64,000 nt of DNA from an uncultured Porphyromonadaceae bacterium (GTDB lineage: Bacteria; Bacteroidota; Bacteroidia; Bacteroidales; Muribaculaceae): positions 39,752-103,751 of the forward strand of contig CAOKFI010000004.1 of NCBI GenBank assembly GCA_948467675.1, written 5' to 3'. The notes beneath the pieces were generated by a model that did no database searches, had not been told where the DNA came from, and worked only from the letters and a program-made list of their open reading frames with translations. The translations under genes and the position numbers were made by a program. Below are positions 27,577-37,359 of this stretch, piece by piece (the first letter of the stretch is position 1; each line of letters begins with the position of its first letter).

Positions 27577-29058
27577 TTACCAGCGGGTATTGCGCATGTC
27601 GCCGGAGTTGAGGAACTCGGTGTGGAATGCGAGGGAGGCGCTGAGAGTGTGGGGAGTCTGTCCGCCTTTGCCCATACGGAGATAATCGTGAAGCAGTTCG
27701 CGATACATCGGGTTTGCGCAATTGTCGATAATACGCTCGGCGCGCTGTACGGGATCAAGGCCGCGAATGTCGGCTACACCCTGGTCTGTGATTATCACGT
27801 CGACCGAGTGCTCCGAATGATCCACATGCGAAACCATAGGCACGATATTGCTTATCAGGCCGCCTTTTGTGACTGACGGACAAGAGAAGATCGAAAGGTA
27901 TCCGTTGCGTGTAAAGTCGCCGGAACCGCCGATACCGTTCATCATCTTTGTGCCGACAACATGGGTTGAGTTGATATTGCCGAATATGTCGGCTTCGAGA
28001 GCGGTATTCATTGCAATGACACCGAGACGGCGGATTACCTCGGGACTGTTGGAGATCTCCGCGGGACGGAGCACGACCTTGTTGCGGAAGAAATCAAGGT
28101 TGGCAAGCACTTCGGCTTCTTTGGTATCGGACAGAGTGAGAGAGCATGTGCTGGCAAACTTGCATCGACCCATCTTCATGAGTTCGATCACAGCGTCCTG
28201 CACCACTTCGGTATACATCTCGAACGGAGGGAGCTCCTTGGCATCGCCGAGTCCGAAAAGCACGGCATTCGCCACATTGCCCACTCCCGACTGGATAGGG
28301 AGGAATGTCTTGGGCAGACGTCCGGCATGCACCTCTCCGAGCAGGAAGTTGCATACATTGGCTCCGATCTGGAGTGTCACATCGTCAAGTTCTGAAAATC
28401 CCTTGATACCGTCGTACCGGTCGCTGTGAACCACGCCCACAATCTTGGCTGGATCGATATGCACCATCGGCTCTCCTATGCGGTCGGACGGCTTATAGAT
28501 AGGTATCTCGCGTCGTTCCGGAGGATCGAGCGGCATATATATGTCATGCAGCCCGTACATCGAATCAGGGAGCACATGGTTAAGCTCAAGTATCACTTTC
28601 TTGGCACGGGATGCGTATGTCGGGACATTGCCGACGCCAGTGCCGAGCACTACATCGCCGTTGTCGAATACCTCAGCCACCTCAATGATAGCCACATCGA
28701 GCTCGCCGTATGTGCCATAGCGGAATTTCTGCGCGAGTTCCGACAGATGGAGGTCGAAGTAGTGGGCATCGTGCGAGTTGATACGCTGACGCAGATCGGG
28801 AGTGTTCTGATATGGAGTGCGGCGGTTTATCGCATTGGCGCGAGCCAATGCACCGTCAGCCCACGTATTGGTAGACGCGCCGGTGAAGATATTGACTTTG
28901 AAGGGACGTCCGGCTTCGTGTTCTTTAACCGCTTTCGCAGCAAGGGCTTCTGTAACGACCTTGGGCGAACCTGAAGCAGTGAAGCCCGACAGGCCTAAGT
29001 TGTCGTCATTCTTGATGAGTTCGGCAGCTTCTTCCGCCGAGAGGATTGGGAATGCCAT
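27577..29058 (-). CDS. Acetyl-CoA hydrolase/transferase family protein (probable succinate:acetate CoA transferase)
   Basis: A 493-residue cytoplasmic enzyme of the class I CoA-transferase/acetyl-CoA hydrolase family. Visible features are GLSGFTASGSPKVV (residues about 18-31), a GVGNVANAVLFGL glycine-rich CoA loop, and the catalytic glutamate region ALEADIFGNINSTH. The family moves CoA between acetate, succinate or propionate and links fermentation end-products to succinyl-CoA. The hydrolase name is historical; most characterised bacterial members are transferases. It is the only metabolic gene on the minus strand in this half of the window, with its own promoter overlapping that of miaB and its own terminator. 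Confidence 0.92.
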   Translation of the reverse strand: MAFPILSAEEAAELIKNDDNLGLSGFTASGSPKVVTEALAAKAVKEHEAGRPFKVNIFTGASTNTWADGALARANAINRRTPYQNTPDLRQRINSHDAHYFDLHLSELAQKFRYGTYGELDVAIIEVAEVFDNGDVVLGTGVGNVPTYASRAKKVILELNHVLPDSMYGLHDIYMPLDPPERREIPIYKPSDRIGEPMVHIDPAKIVGVVHSDRYDGIKGFSELDDVTLQIGANVCNFLLGEVHAGRLPKTFLPIQSGVGNVANAVLFGLGDAKELPPFEMYTEVVQDAVIELMKMGRCKFASTCSLTLSDTKEAEVLANLDFFRNKVVLRPAEISNSPEVIRRLGVIAMNTALEADIFGNINSTHVVGTKMMNGIGGSGDFTRNGYLSIFSCPSVTKGGLISNIVPMVSHVDHSEHSVDVIITDQGVADIRGLDPVQRAERIIDNCANPMYRELLHDYLRMGKGGQTPHTLSASLAFHTEFLNSGDMRNTRW

Positions 29059-29100
29059 TGTTGTGATTATGATGTTTTATTAAATAGGTACGTTGATTTC

Positions 29101-29131
29101 TTGGCTTATCTGCACGCTTTTCGTAATTTTG
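29101..29131 (+). promoter_or_regulatory. Promoter of miaB (forward arm of a bidirectional promoter)
   Basis: TTG (29101-29103), a 20-nt spacer and TAATTTTG (29124-29131). Its -7 box is one arm of an 18-bp near-palindrome whose other arm is the -7 box of the minus-strand gene. Confidence 0.75.
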
Positions 29132-29133
29132 TG

Positions 29134-29164
29134 CAAAATTAAAGATTTATCTCTAAGGAGCAAA
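29134..29164 (-). promoter_or_regulatory. Promoter of the CoA-transferase gene (reverse arm of a bidirectional promoter)
   Basis: On the minus strand: TTTG (29164-29161), a 19-nt spacer and TAATTTTG (29141-29134). The start codon of the minus-strand gene is 76 bp further on. It cannot be occupied at the same time as the forward promoter. Confidence 0.78.
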
Positions 29165-29201
29165 GTTTTTTGATATCGAATGCTCTCTTACAGTAAGAAT
29201 T

Positions 29202-30566
29202 ATGTGCGACAATACCAACACTGATACCGCCGGAGCCAATATCCGGCGGCTATATATAGAGACTTACGGCTGCCAGATGAATGTGGCCGACAGTGAGGTC
29301 GTGGCAGCCGTCATGGAGACTGCCGGCTATGAGATGACCGACACGCTCGACAATGCCGATGCGGTGTTGCTGAACACCTGCTCGATACGCGACAATGCCG
29401 AGCAGAAGATAACGTCGCGTCTGGCTGCACTTTGCGCCGAACGGCGCAAACGCCGCGGACGCAGACTTACAATCGGAGTGATCGGGTGCATGGCGGAACG
29501 TGTCAAAGACGACCTTATCGAAAACCACGGCGTCGATCTTGTGGCGGGACCCGACAGCTACATGGATCTGCCTGCGCTGTTCGCATCGGTCGAAGCCGGC
29601 GAAAAGGCCATCAACGTGGAACTCAGCACCACCGAGACTTACCGAGAAGTGATTCCGGCACGTATAGGCGGCAACACGGTATCGGGATTCATCAGCATAA
29701 TGCGGGGTTGCAACAACTTCTGTTCCTACTGCATAGTGCCCTATACCCGCGGACGGGAACGCTCCCGCGAGCCGCAGAGCATACTCAACGAACTCGAAGA
29801 TCTGCGCAGCCGCGGATTCCGCGAGGCGACTCTGCTGGGACAGAATGTCAACAGCTACCGTCATATCGCCGACGACGGCACCGTGACCGGATTTGCCGAT
29901 CTGCTGGCTATCGTGGCAGAAGCGGCTCCGGAGATGCGCATCCGCTTCACCACCTCTCACCCCAAGGACATGTCGGATGAGATCATAGCCGCGATCGCCG
30001 CCCATCCCAACGTGGCGCGCCATATCCACCTGCCGGTACAGAGCGGCAGCGATACAGTGCTCAAAGCGATGAACCGGCACTATACCCGCGAATGGTATCT
30101 CGGCCGCATATCTGCCATCCGGCGCATGATTCCCGACTGCGGCATATCGACCGATCTGTTCACCGGATTCCACAATGAGACGGAAGAAGATTTCCAAGAG
30201 ACACTCGACCTGATGCGCGAAGTAGGTTTCGACTCATCGTTCATGTTCAAGTATTCCGAGAGACCGGGCACCATGGCATCGAAACACCTGCCCGACAACA
30301 TCGACGAAGCAACCAAGATAGAACGTCTCAACCGCATGATATCCCTGCAGAACGAACTGTCGCACGAATCGAACCAGCGCGATGTGGGCAAAACATTCGA
30401 TGTCCTGGTGGAAGGCGCCGCCAAACGCAGCAAGGAGCAACGGGTAGGACGCACATCGCAAAACAAGACGGTGGTGTTTCCGCGCGGCGACGAACGCATA
30501 GGCGATATCGTCAGCGTACGAATACTGTCGGCCACGTCAGCCACCCTCATCGGGGAACGGATCTGA
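29202..30566 (+). CDS. miaB: tRNA-2-methylthio-N6-dimethylallyladenosine synthase MiaB
   Basis: A 454-residue radical-SAM methylthiotransferase that adds the 2-methylthio group to i6A37 of tRNAs reading U-starting codons. The N-terminal UPF0004 domain (about 12-130) carries the first cluster cysteines (ETYGCQMNVADSEV, LLNTCSIRDNAEQK, IGCMAERV). The radical-SAM core has CNNFCSYCIVPYTRGRE (about residues 168-184), and a C-terminal TRAM domain (about 390-452) follows. Length matches family members. It is transcribed from a bidirectional promoter; ftsX downstream has a separate promoter, so miaB may be monocistronic. Confidence 0.97.
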   Translation: MCDNTNTDTAGANIRRLYIETYGCQMNVADSEVVAAVMETAGYEMTDTLDNADAVLLNTCSIRDNAEQKITSRLAALCAERRKRRGRRLTIGVIGCMAERVKDDLIENHGVDLVAGPDSYMDLPALFASVEAGEKAINVELSTTETYREVIPARIGGNTVSGFISIMRGCNNFCSYCIVPYTRGRERSREPQSILNELEDLRSRGFREATLLGQNVNSYRHIADDGTVTGFADLLAIVAEAAPEMRIRFTTSHPKDMSDEIIAAIAAHPNVARHIHLPVQSGSDTVLKAMNRHYTREWYLGRISAIRRMIPDCGISTDLFTGFHNETEEDFQETLDLMREVGFDSSFMFKYSERPGTMASKHLPDNIDEATKIERLNRMISLQNELSHESNQRDVGKTFDVLVEGAAKRSKEQRVGRTSQNKTVVFPRGDERIGDIVSVRILSATSATLIGERI

Positions 30567-30630
30567 CGTTAGGGTATTATAAAAATTTACAAAACTTATA
30601 CGATTTATCAGCCTTATAGCCGCTAACCTC

Positions 30631-30661
30631 TTGACAAGGGCTGCGGAATGTATTACTTTTG
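30631..30661 (+). promoter_or_regulatory. Promoter abutting the ftsX start codon
   Basis: TTG (30631-30633), a 20-nt spacer and TACTTTTG (30654-30661), with the ATG of ftsX starting at 30666. The geometry equals that of ribD P2 and predicts a leaderless or nearly leaderless mRNA. Confidence 0.75.
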
Positions 30662-30665
30662 CACG

Positions 30666-31532
30666 ATGAAACGACGCAAGGGAATCTCCACGTTCAGTGC
30701 CCAGATCACATCGACAATAAGCGTAGCCTTAGTCCTGTTGCTTCTCGGCATTGTGTCAACGCTCGGCATAGCCGTGCGTTCGGTCACGGATTCCATCAAG
30801 GAAAACATGGGGTTCGACCTGGTATTGAAAGAAGATACCGGCGATGGTGCGGTAAACCGCTATAAACAGATATTCACGTCGGCACCATACGTGTCCGAGT
30901 TCCGTTTCTTTTCGGCAGACGACGCACAGCGCCTATGGCAGGAAGATACCGGCGAGGATCTGACAGAGCTGCTCGGGGTGAATCCGTTTTCTCCGGAATT
31001 CGAGATAAAGGTAAAGGCCGCCTATGCGTCGTCGGACAGCATAGAAGCCATCACGTCCGCATTCGCATCGTCTCCTGATGTAGAAGAAATCAAGATCCAC
31101 ACCGAACTTGTAGACTCGATCAACCGCAATCTGCGCAGTCTTGCCGCCATACTGGTCATTGTTGCGGTAGCCCTTCTGCTCATATCGTTCGTGCTTATAA
31201 ACAATACTGTGCGTCTGACGGTGTACTCGCGCCGTTTCATCATACACACGATGAAACTCGTGGGAGCCACCGGTGGGTTCATACGTCGTCCGTTCATAAT
31301 CAACAATCTGCTCCACGGCATCATCGCCGCGATAGTGGCCATAGGCCTGCTGTCGGCTCTGCTATGCTACTCGTTCAGTTTCGACACATCAGTGCAACAG
31401 GCTGTAAGCTGGGATCAGATGATATGGGTATTTTCCGGAATGATCGTAGCTGGGATACTCATTTGCACGATATCGGCCATGCTGGCGACCAACCGCTATC
31501 TGCGCATCGACTACGACGACATGTTCAAATAA
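30666..31532 (+). CDS. ftsX: Cell-division permease-like protein FtsX
   Basis: A 288-residue inner-membrane protein with the FtsX layout: a cytoplasmic N-terminus and TM1 (about residues 14-36), a large periplasmic domain (about 40-150), then three TM segments (about 165-187, 215-240, 258-282). FtsX works with the ATPase FtsE to activate septal peptidoglycan hydrolases; ftsE is not next to it here. The ATG at 30666 (MKRRKG) is taken as start because the promoter lies across the upstream in-frame codon. It heads the run DUF3098, uppP, truB, queA. Confidence 0.92.
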   Translation: MKRRKGISTFSAQITSTISVALVLLLLGIVSTLGIAVRSVTDSIKENMGFDLVLKEDTGDGAVNRYKQIFTSAPYVSEFRFFSADDAQRLWQEDTGEDLTELLGVNPFSPEFEIKVKAAYASSDSIEAITSAFASSPDVEEIKIHTELVDSINRNLRSLAAILVIVAVALLLISFVLINNTVRLTVYSRRFIIHTMKLVGATGGFIRRPFIINNLLHGIIAAIVAIGLLSALLCYSFSFDTSVQQAVSWDQMIWVFSGMIVAGILICTISAMLATNRYLRIDYDDMFK

Positions 31533-31559
31533 TCAGAAACATCTCCACCATAAAATAAT

Positions 31560-31862
31560 ATGGGAACCATAAAGAATACGGCCTCCGCAAAGGCCAATAA
31601 AAATGCGGACACGCTTGACAAAGAAAGCTATGTACAGCTGCCGCTTGTCAGAATAAATTTCATACTGATGGCCATAGCCGGCGCCATGATCGTGTCGGGC
31701 TTCCTCCTCATGCTCGGAAGCGGATCAGGCAGCGAAGGATTCAATCCCGACATATTCAGTACACGCCGCATCGTGGTAGGGCCGACAATAGCGTTTATCG
31801 GCTTCATATTCATGGGATTCGGCATCATCTATCGTCCGAAAGCAAAAAAAGACAATCAATAA
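31560..31862 (+). CDS. DUF3098 small membrane protein
   Basis: A 100-residue protein with two hydrophobic segments (about 33-52, LMAIAGAMIVSGFLLMLGSG, and 73-92, PTIAFIGFIFMGFGIIY) joined by a short polar loop containing the sequence FNPDIFSTRRIVVGP, which is typical of the DUF3098 family. The position between ftsX and uppP is the standard one in Bacteroidetes, pointing to a role in division or wall synthesis; its function is not known. Confidence 0.85.
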   Translation: MGTIKNTASAKANKNADTLDKESYVQLPLVRINFILMAIAGAMIVSGFLLMLGSGSGSEGFNPDIFSTRRIVVGPTIAFIGFIFMGFGIIYRPKAKKDNQ

Positions 31863-31890
31863 ATCCATATTAAAACCTATATAATCCGAG

Positions 31891-32718
31891 ATGGAATGGT
31901 TTGACGCCCTTATTCTGGGTATAGTACAAGGTCTGGCCGAATATCTGCCCATAAGCAGCAGCGGTCATCTGGAGATATGTCGCGAAATACTCGGCTTAGA
32001 TCTTACCGGAGCGCAATCGCTGCAGTTCGATGTGATGCTCCATGTAGCTACGGTTCTAAGCACTATCGTTGTGCTTTGGCGCGAATTCGTGCCCTTGTGC
32101 CGCTCGTTTTTCACATTCAGGCGCGATGCCGGGTTCTACTATGTATGCAAACTTCTGGTGTCATGCATTCCGGTAGCGATAGTAGGGCTACTGTTCAAGG
32201 AACAGGTCGAAGCCTTTTTCGGCGGAGGACTTACCGTTGTGGGAGTATGTTTGCTCGTGACCGCCGCACTGCTGTCATTCGCCTACATCTTCCGGACTCG
32301 CCCTCTGACACTGCGCAAAGCATACGAGCCGCGGGATATCACATGGACAGACGCATTTGTGATCGGCTGTTCCCAGGCCATAGCGGTACTTCCTGGCCTG
32401 AGCCGCTCCGGCACCACAATCGCCACAGGTATACTTCTGGGCGACAAACGGGAGAAGGTGGCTCAGTTCTCATTCTTTATGGTTATCATACCGATTCTTG
32501 GCGAGGCTCTGCTCGATATCAAGAAAATGTTCGGCGCCGAAGCAGTATCCGACGGAGGCACTACGATATCGGTGCTTTCGATTGCAATAGGCTTCATTGC
32601 ATCGTTCACGGTAGGATGCATAGCCTGCAAATGGATGATAGAACTCGTAAAAAAAGGCAAACTGATATGGTTTGCGGTCTACTGTCTTGCAGCAGGCATA
32701 CTATGCATAGTCTGGTAA
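31891..32718 (+). CDS. uppP: Undecaprenyl-diphosphatase UppP (BacA)
   Basis: A 275-residue polytopic inner-membrane enzyme that dephosphorylates undecaprenyl diphosphate to recycle the glycan carrier; also a bacitracin-resistance determinant. The two signature regions are present: GLAEYLPISSSGHL (residues about 12-25) and LPGLSRSGTTIATGI (about 167-181). Eight hydrophobic segments are discernible. It lies 28 nt after DUF3098 and 10 nt before truB, within the ftsX operon. Confidence 0.96.
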   Translation: MEWFDALILGIVQGLAEYLPISSSGHLEICREILGLDLTGAQSLQFDVMLHVATVLSTIVVLWREFVPLCRSFFTFRRDAGFYYVCKLLVSCIPVAIVGLLFKEQVEAFFGGGLTVVGVCLLVTAALLSFAYIFRTRPLTLRKAYEPRDITWTDAFVIGCSQAIAVLPGLSRSGTTIATGILLGDKREKVAQFSFFMVIIPILGEALLDIKKMFGAEAVSDGGTTISVLSIAIGFIASFTVGCIACKWMIELVKKGKLIWFAVYCLAAGILCIVW

Positions 32719-32728
32719 ATATCGCCCC

Positions 32729-33436
32729 ATGGACTTCCTGACAGGAGAAATCATATATATAGACAAGCCTCTGGGGTGGACATCGTTCGATGCGGTAAAA
32801 CGCGTACGCAGCCAGTTGCTGCGCCGCTACGGCATACGGAAAATGAAAGTAGGCCATGCCGGCACTCTCGATCCTCTGGCAACCGGAGTAATGATAATCT
32901 GCACCGGACGAGCTACCAAACGCATTGATGAACTTCAGGCCGGTGTCAAAGAATACGTGGCTACGATAGCGCTCGGAGCCACCACTCCGTCGTTCGATCT
33001 CGAGACCGAGATAGACGCCACCTACCCTACCGGCCATATAACCCGCAGTCTGGTCGAAGATACACTGCGCCGTTTTACAGGCCGCATCGAACAGGTACCG
33101 CCGGCTTTCTCAGCCGTAAAAGTAGACGGACACCGTGCATACAAGATGGCGAGACAAGGCAATATGCCGGATCTCAAACCCAAAATTCTGGTAATAGACG
33201 AAATAGAACTGCTTAGCTATGCTCCCGACAGCATAACCATACGTGTAGTGTGCTCAAAAGGCACCTATATCAGGGCACTTGCCCGCGACATAGGCTCCGC
33301 ACTCGGCTCCGGCGGCCATCTTACGGCTCTGCGCCGCACACGCGTAGGCAATGTGAGCGCCGACCAGTGCATGGAAATGGAGCAAGCCGTAGAATGGCTG
33401 CGTGAGGTTCCGATCGAAATGCCTGACGAAACCTGA
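32729..33436 (+). CDS. truB: tRNA pseudouridine(55) synthase TruB
   Basis: A 235-residue enzyme that makes pseudouridine 55 in the T-loop of tRNAs. Motif II with the catalytic Asp is clear (GHAGTLDPLATGVM, around residues 46-59), as are the PPAFSAVKVDGHRAYK and VVCSKGTYIRALARDIG motifs. The C-terminal PUA-like extension of E. coli TruB is missing, as in many Bacteroidetes. The gene starts 10 nt after uppP. Confidence 0.96.
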   Translation: MDFLTGEIIYIDKPLGWTSFDAVKRVRSQLLRRYGIRKMKVGHAGTLDPLATGVMIICTGRATKRIDELQAGVKEYVATIALGATTPSFDLETEIDATYPTGHITRSLVEDTLRRFTGRIEQVPPAFSAVKVDGHRAYKMARQGNMPDLKPKILVIDEIELLSYAPDSITIRVVCSKGTYIRALARDIGSALGSGGHLTALRRTRVGNVSADQCMEMEQAVEWLREVPIEMPDET

Positions 33437-33495
33437 CACGATAGACAGACAAAAGGAATATTAGTACGACATTTTTTCGCAGACGAAACAATAAG

Positions 33496-34545
33496 ATGAA
33501 GTTATCACAGTTCAAGTTCAAGCTCCCCGAAGAGCTGCTTGCCCAGCACCCGCTGCCTCAGCGCGACGAGTCACGCATGATGGTTGTAAACCGCCGTACC
33601 GGCGAAATCGAACACCATGTGTTCAAGGATATTATCAACTTTTTCGATGCCGGCGACCTGATGGTGTTTAACGACACCATGGTTTTCCCCGCCCTCCTCT
33701 ACGGCAACAAGGAGAAGACCGGAGCACGTATCGAGGTGTTCCTGTTGCGCGAGCTCAATGCCGAACACAAACTATGGGATGTCCTCGTAGAGCCGGCGCG
33801 CAAAATCCGAATCGGCAACAAACTCTATTTCGGAGATGACGAATCGATGGTGGCAGAGGTGATAGACAACACAACCTCGCGAGGACGCACTCTGCGCTTC
33901 CTGTACGACGGCCCCCATCAGGAGTTCAAGGACGCGCTTTTCGCGCTCGGCCAGACTCCTCTGCCGGCATATATCAAACGCGAACCGGAAGCAGAGGATG
34001 CCGAACGGTATCAGTGTATATTCGCATCCAAAGAGGGCGCAGTGGTAGCACCGGCGGCCGGCATGCACTTCAGCCGCGAACTACTAAAACGCCTTGAGAT
34101 AAAAGGCGTGGACCAGAGCTTCATAACCGTACACAGCGGTCTCGGCAACTTCAGGGAGATTGATGTGGAGGATCTGACCAAACACCGCATGGACTCCGAG
34201 GAAATGGAAGCATCGCAGCTGCTGGTGGATCAGGTCAACGCAGCCAAAGATGCCGAACACCGCGTATGTGCCGTCGGCACATCGGTGCTCCGCGGCATAT
34301 CGAGCGCCGTGAGCATGGGAGGCCACATGAAAACCTACTCAGGCTGGACCAACAAATTTATCTTCCCGCCATACGATTTCACTGTAGCCACCTCACTCGT
34401 AAGCAACTTCCACCTGCCATATTCGACTATGCTCATGATGGTGGCCGCATTCGGCGGCTACGATGTGGTCATGAACGCCTACGATGTGGCCGTAAAAGAG
34501 AAATACCGCTTCGGAGCCTATGGCGACGCCATGCTCATCATATAA
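33496..34545 (+). CDS. queA: S-adenosylmethionine:tRNA ribosyltransferase-isomerase QueA
   Basis: A 349-residue enzyme that transfers and isomerises the ribosyl group of SAM to 7-aminomethyl-7-deazaguanine in tRNA, forming epoxyqueuosine. Family features: [23 protein letters not shown] split over the N-terminus, [15 protein letters not shown] [24 protein letters not shown], and [14 protein letters not shown] [10 protein letters not shown] with [14 protein letters not shown] near the C-terminus. It is the last member of the ftsX-led run, 59 nt after truB. Confidence 0.96.
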   Translation: MKLSQFKFKLPEELLAQHPLPQRDESRMMVVNRRTGEIEHHVFKDIINFFDAGDLMVFNDTMVFPALLYGNKEKTGARIEVFLLRELNAEHKLWDVLVEPARKIRIGNKLYFGDDESMVAEVIDNTTSRGRTLRFLYDGPHQEFKDALFALGQTPLPAYIKREPEAEDAERYQCIFASKEGAVVAPAAGMHFSRELLKRLEIKGVDQSFITVHSGLGNFREIDVEDLTKHRMDSEEMEASQLLVDQVNAAKDAEHRVCAVGTSVLRGISSAVSMGGHMKTYSGWTNKFIFPPYDFTVATSLVSNFHLPYSTMLMMVAAFGGYDVVMNAYDVAVKEKYRFGAYGDAMLII

Positions 34546-34597
34546 CCAATCACGGAATACCCAATTCATAACCAATCCCCCAAAAAACGATCATACA

Positions 34598-35371
34598 ATG
34601 AACAAATATATTTCAACTGTCCGCACTCTCACACTGGCACTGGCGCTATGCGCAGGCTTCTCATCTTGCAGCGATGACGACGACGACTCTTTCGACGTGA
34701 CAACCGACATAGCATCGGCCGGTTTCAAATACGACCAGGCCGGAGTCTGGGAAAATGTATTTACCAATGATCCGATAAACGTCCAGGGCTTCACATTCTC
34801 CCACACAGGAGGGTCAAGCGAATGGGACGGTGAGACTTATTACTCATGGGCCGGCTTCTGCCCCTCGTGCAGCACAGACAAGACCGACTACTCCACCAGC
34901 GGATTCGCCGGCACTCATGAATGGAGCTCGATCACAGGCAGCGGCGTAACCGGCAGCCAATACATGATCGGCTTCTGGAAAAGCGACGAGACGCCCGACA
35001 TTCCCAACGAAGCCGGCACATATATAACCTATGGAGGCAATGCTTTCGAGCCTAAAGAAGTATACGTGACCAACAACACATACGCATACTATACCATGCT
35101 CAACGGCAATTCTTTTTCAAAGAAGTTCACTTCAGAAGACTGGTTCGATCTGATCATACACGGTTCGCTCAACGGCTATGAGACCGCCCAGATAACCGTA
35201 CGTCTTGCCAACGGCACAAATATATCCGACAACTGGATGCGTGTGGATCTCGCTCCTCTCGGATCTGTTGACCGCATATACTTCACAATGGCTTCAAGCG
35301 ACACAGGCCAGTGGGGCATGAATACTCCTTCGTATTTCTGTCTTGACCGCCTGTCGGCCAATATCGACTAA
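34598..35371 (+). CDS. DUF4465-type surface lipoprotein
   Basis: A 257-residue lipoprotein; SPII signal with Cys24 (GFSSC) followed by SDDDDDS, which agrees with the surface-export signal described for Bacteroidetes lipoproteins. The body is the DUF4465 pattern: FTFSHTGGSSEWDGETYY, WAGFCPSCSTDKTDY, and a second half with strand-turn-strand segments (YYTMLNGNSFSKKFTSEDW, then a glycine-rich end). The ATG at 34598 opens with the signal peptide; an earlier in-frame ATG at 34520 overlaps queA. DUF4465 proteins are secreted beta-sandwiches of unknown ligand. It appears inserted between housekeeping genes queA and lptF/G. Confidence 0.82.
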   Translation: MNKYISTVRTLTLALALCAGFSSCSDDDDDSFDVTTDIASAGFKYDQAGVWENVFTNDPINVQGFTFSHTGGSSEWDGETYYSWAGFCPSCSTDKTDYSTSGFAGTHEWSSITGSGVTGSQYMIGFWKSDETPDIPNEAGTYITYGGNAFEPKEVYVTNNTYAYYTMLNGNSFSKKFTSEDWFDLIIHGSLNGYETAQITVRLANGTNISDNWMRVDLAPLGSVDRIYFTMASSDTGQWGMNTPSYFCLDRLSANID

Positions 35372-35416
35372 ACCACCACTGCCATACCACATTAACCGGC
35401 GCAACAGTTAACGACC

Positions 35417-37348
35417 ATGCTTAAAATAAAAAGGCTATATCTGTTCATGCTTCAGAGCTTCGTGCCTCTGTTTGTCATGACATTCCTGATATGCCTTTTT
35501 ATTGTGCTCATGCAGTTTCTGTGGCGTTATATCGACGATCTCGTAGGCAAAGGTCTCGGAATCGGAGTAATCGGCGAGCTATTTTTCTATGCCGCCCTGA
35601 CCATGGTGCCAATGGCACTCCCTCTGGCGATCCTCCTGGCATCGCTCATGACGTTCGGCAATCTCGGAGAACGGTTCGAGCTTACAGCCATGAAAGCCTC
35701 GGGAATATCGCTGCTCCGTACCATGCGTCCTCTGGTCGTGCTTATGGTATTTGTGGCCATCGGCGCATTCTTCTTCCAGAACAATGTGCTGCCGATAGCA
35801 CAGACCAAAATGTGGACTCTGCTCTACTCCGTCCGACAGAAATCGCCAGAGCTCGATATTCCGGAAGGCGTGTTTTACGACCAGATACCTGGATTTAACC
35901 TGTTTGTCAAGGAAAAAGACCGGAACACCGGCATGCTGCGCGATGTAATGATCTACGATGTATCGCGCGGATTCGACAATGCGCGTGTTATTCTCTCCGA
36001 CTCTGCGACCCTTTCCATGACTGCCGACAAAACCCATCTGTTCCTGCGGCTATATGAGGGTGAGCAGTTCGAGAATCTGCGCGAGGCCTCAGCATCGGTG
36101 TCGCAGAAAAACATGCCTTACCGTCAGGAATCGTTCGACCACAAGGAGATACTGATTCCGTTCGATGCCAACTTCAACCGTATGGACGAAAGCGGCATGC
36201 GCAACCAGTATGTGGGCAAGAACATGGAGGAACTGCAAGCTACTATCGATTCCGTAAATCTGCGAATAGACAGCATAGGCACCATCTATGCCACGGCTAT
36301 CAAGGAGAGTCCGTATTTCAGCATGCCGTATATGGAGACCATATATGAAGGCGATGACCGACGCATGGTGAGACAGCGGCCGGTAGTCCTGACCGAGCCG
36401 ATGGATATCGACTCGATATTCGAGGGATCGTCGACAAGTTTCAAGAAAAGCTATCTCACCCAGGCTCTGGTCAAAGCCAAACACATGCGCCAGGACTATG
36501 AATTCAAAAGCTACTCCATGCAGGATGACCTTCGCACACTGCGGCGTCACGGCATAGAGCTGATGAAAAAATTCACCCTTTCGCTTGCCTGCATAGTGTT
36601 TTTCTTTATCGGGGCACCGTTAGGCGCCATTATACGCAAAGGCGGACTCGGAATGCCTCTGGTGATATCCGTGTTCCTGTTTATCTTCTATTATATCATC
36701 GACAACACTGGTATAAAACTGGCTCGCGAAGGACGCCTTGAGGTCTGGGAAGGGACGTGGCTCAGCTCCGCGGTGCTGCTGCCCCTCGGCATATTTTTCA
36801 CATACAAGGCCGTCAATGACTCCGCCGTGTTCAACCGCGACGCGTATGCCAATTTCTTCAAAAAGATACTTGGACTGCGCGCATCACGCCATATCGACAT
36901 GAAAGAAGTCATCATCGATGAGGTGAAACCGGCGGAAGCCACTGAAATGCTGTCGGCTCTGACAGCCAGATGCCGCGACTTCATAACCCGCTACGGCAGA
37001 CGTCAGAGCTACATCGGATATTGGCTCGGGGGCTACAGCAGGAGTGAAATCCGAGGTATCGGAGCAGATACCAACCATGTGGTCGAATATCTCTCCAACA
37101 GCCGCGACCGCATGGTAATAGCGCGGTTATCGCAGTATCCTGTCATCCGCAGCCTCTGGCTATACCATCCCACCAACTACCGCGCGATAGGATGGGGCGC
37201 AATAACGCTGTTTCCTATCGGCGCAACGATATATCTTCTCGGCCTCAGAGCTCAGAGGCGCCTGAAATCCGACATAACCAGCATCATTGCTCTTAACGGC
37301 GAAATCGAACAACCGTTCGCCAACGATACCGGATCCGTCAATCATTAA
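35417..37348 (+). CDS. LptF/LptG-family lipopolysaccharide export permease
   Basis: A 643-residue inner-membrane protein of the YjgP/YjgQ family. It has three N-terminal TM segments (about 12-34, 50-75, 100-120), a periplasmic beta-jellyroll region, and three TM segments at about 390-480 ([22 protein letters not shown]). LptF and LptG pair with ATPase LptB to lift LPS onto the Lpt bridge. Proteobacterial members have about 360 residues; the extra length here comes from the periplasmic region and a C-terminal cytoplasmic extension (about 485-643) with a late hydrophobic segment ([15 protein letters not shown]). F versus G cannot be settled by eye. ribBA follows 11 nt later. Confidence 0.88.
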   Translation: MLKIKRLYLFMLQSFVPLFVMTFLICLFIVLMQFLWRYIDDLVGKGLGIGVIGELFFYAALTMVPMALPLAILLASLMTFGNLGERFELTAMKASGISLLRTMRPLVVLMVFVAIGAFFFQNNVLPIAQTKMWTLLYSVRQKSPELDIPEGVFYDQIPGFNLFVKEKDRNTGMLRDVMIYDVSRGFDNARVILSDSATLSMTADKTHLFLRLYEGEQFENLREASASVSQKNMPYRQESFDHKEILIPFDANFNRMDESGMRNQYVGKNMEELQATIDSVNLRIDSIGTIYATAIKESPYFSMPYMETIYEGDDRRMVRQRPVVLTEPMDIDSIFEGSSTSFKKSYLTQALVKAKHMRQDYEFKSYSMQDDLRTLRRHGIELMKKFTLSLACIVFFFIGAPLGAIIRKGGLGMPLVISVFLFIFYYIIDNTGIKLAREGRLEVWEGTWLSSAVLLPLGIFFTYKAVNDSAVFNRDAYANFFKKILGLRASRHIDMKEVIIDEVKPAEATEMLSALTARCRDFITRYGRRQSYIGYWLGGYSRSEIRGIGADTNHVVEYLSNSRDRMVIARLSQYPVIRSLWLYHPTNYRAIGWGAITLFPIGATIYLLGLRAQRRLKSDITSIIALNGEIEQPFANDTGSVNH

Positions 37349-37359
37349 AAAAACGATAT

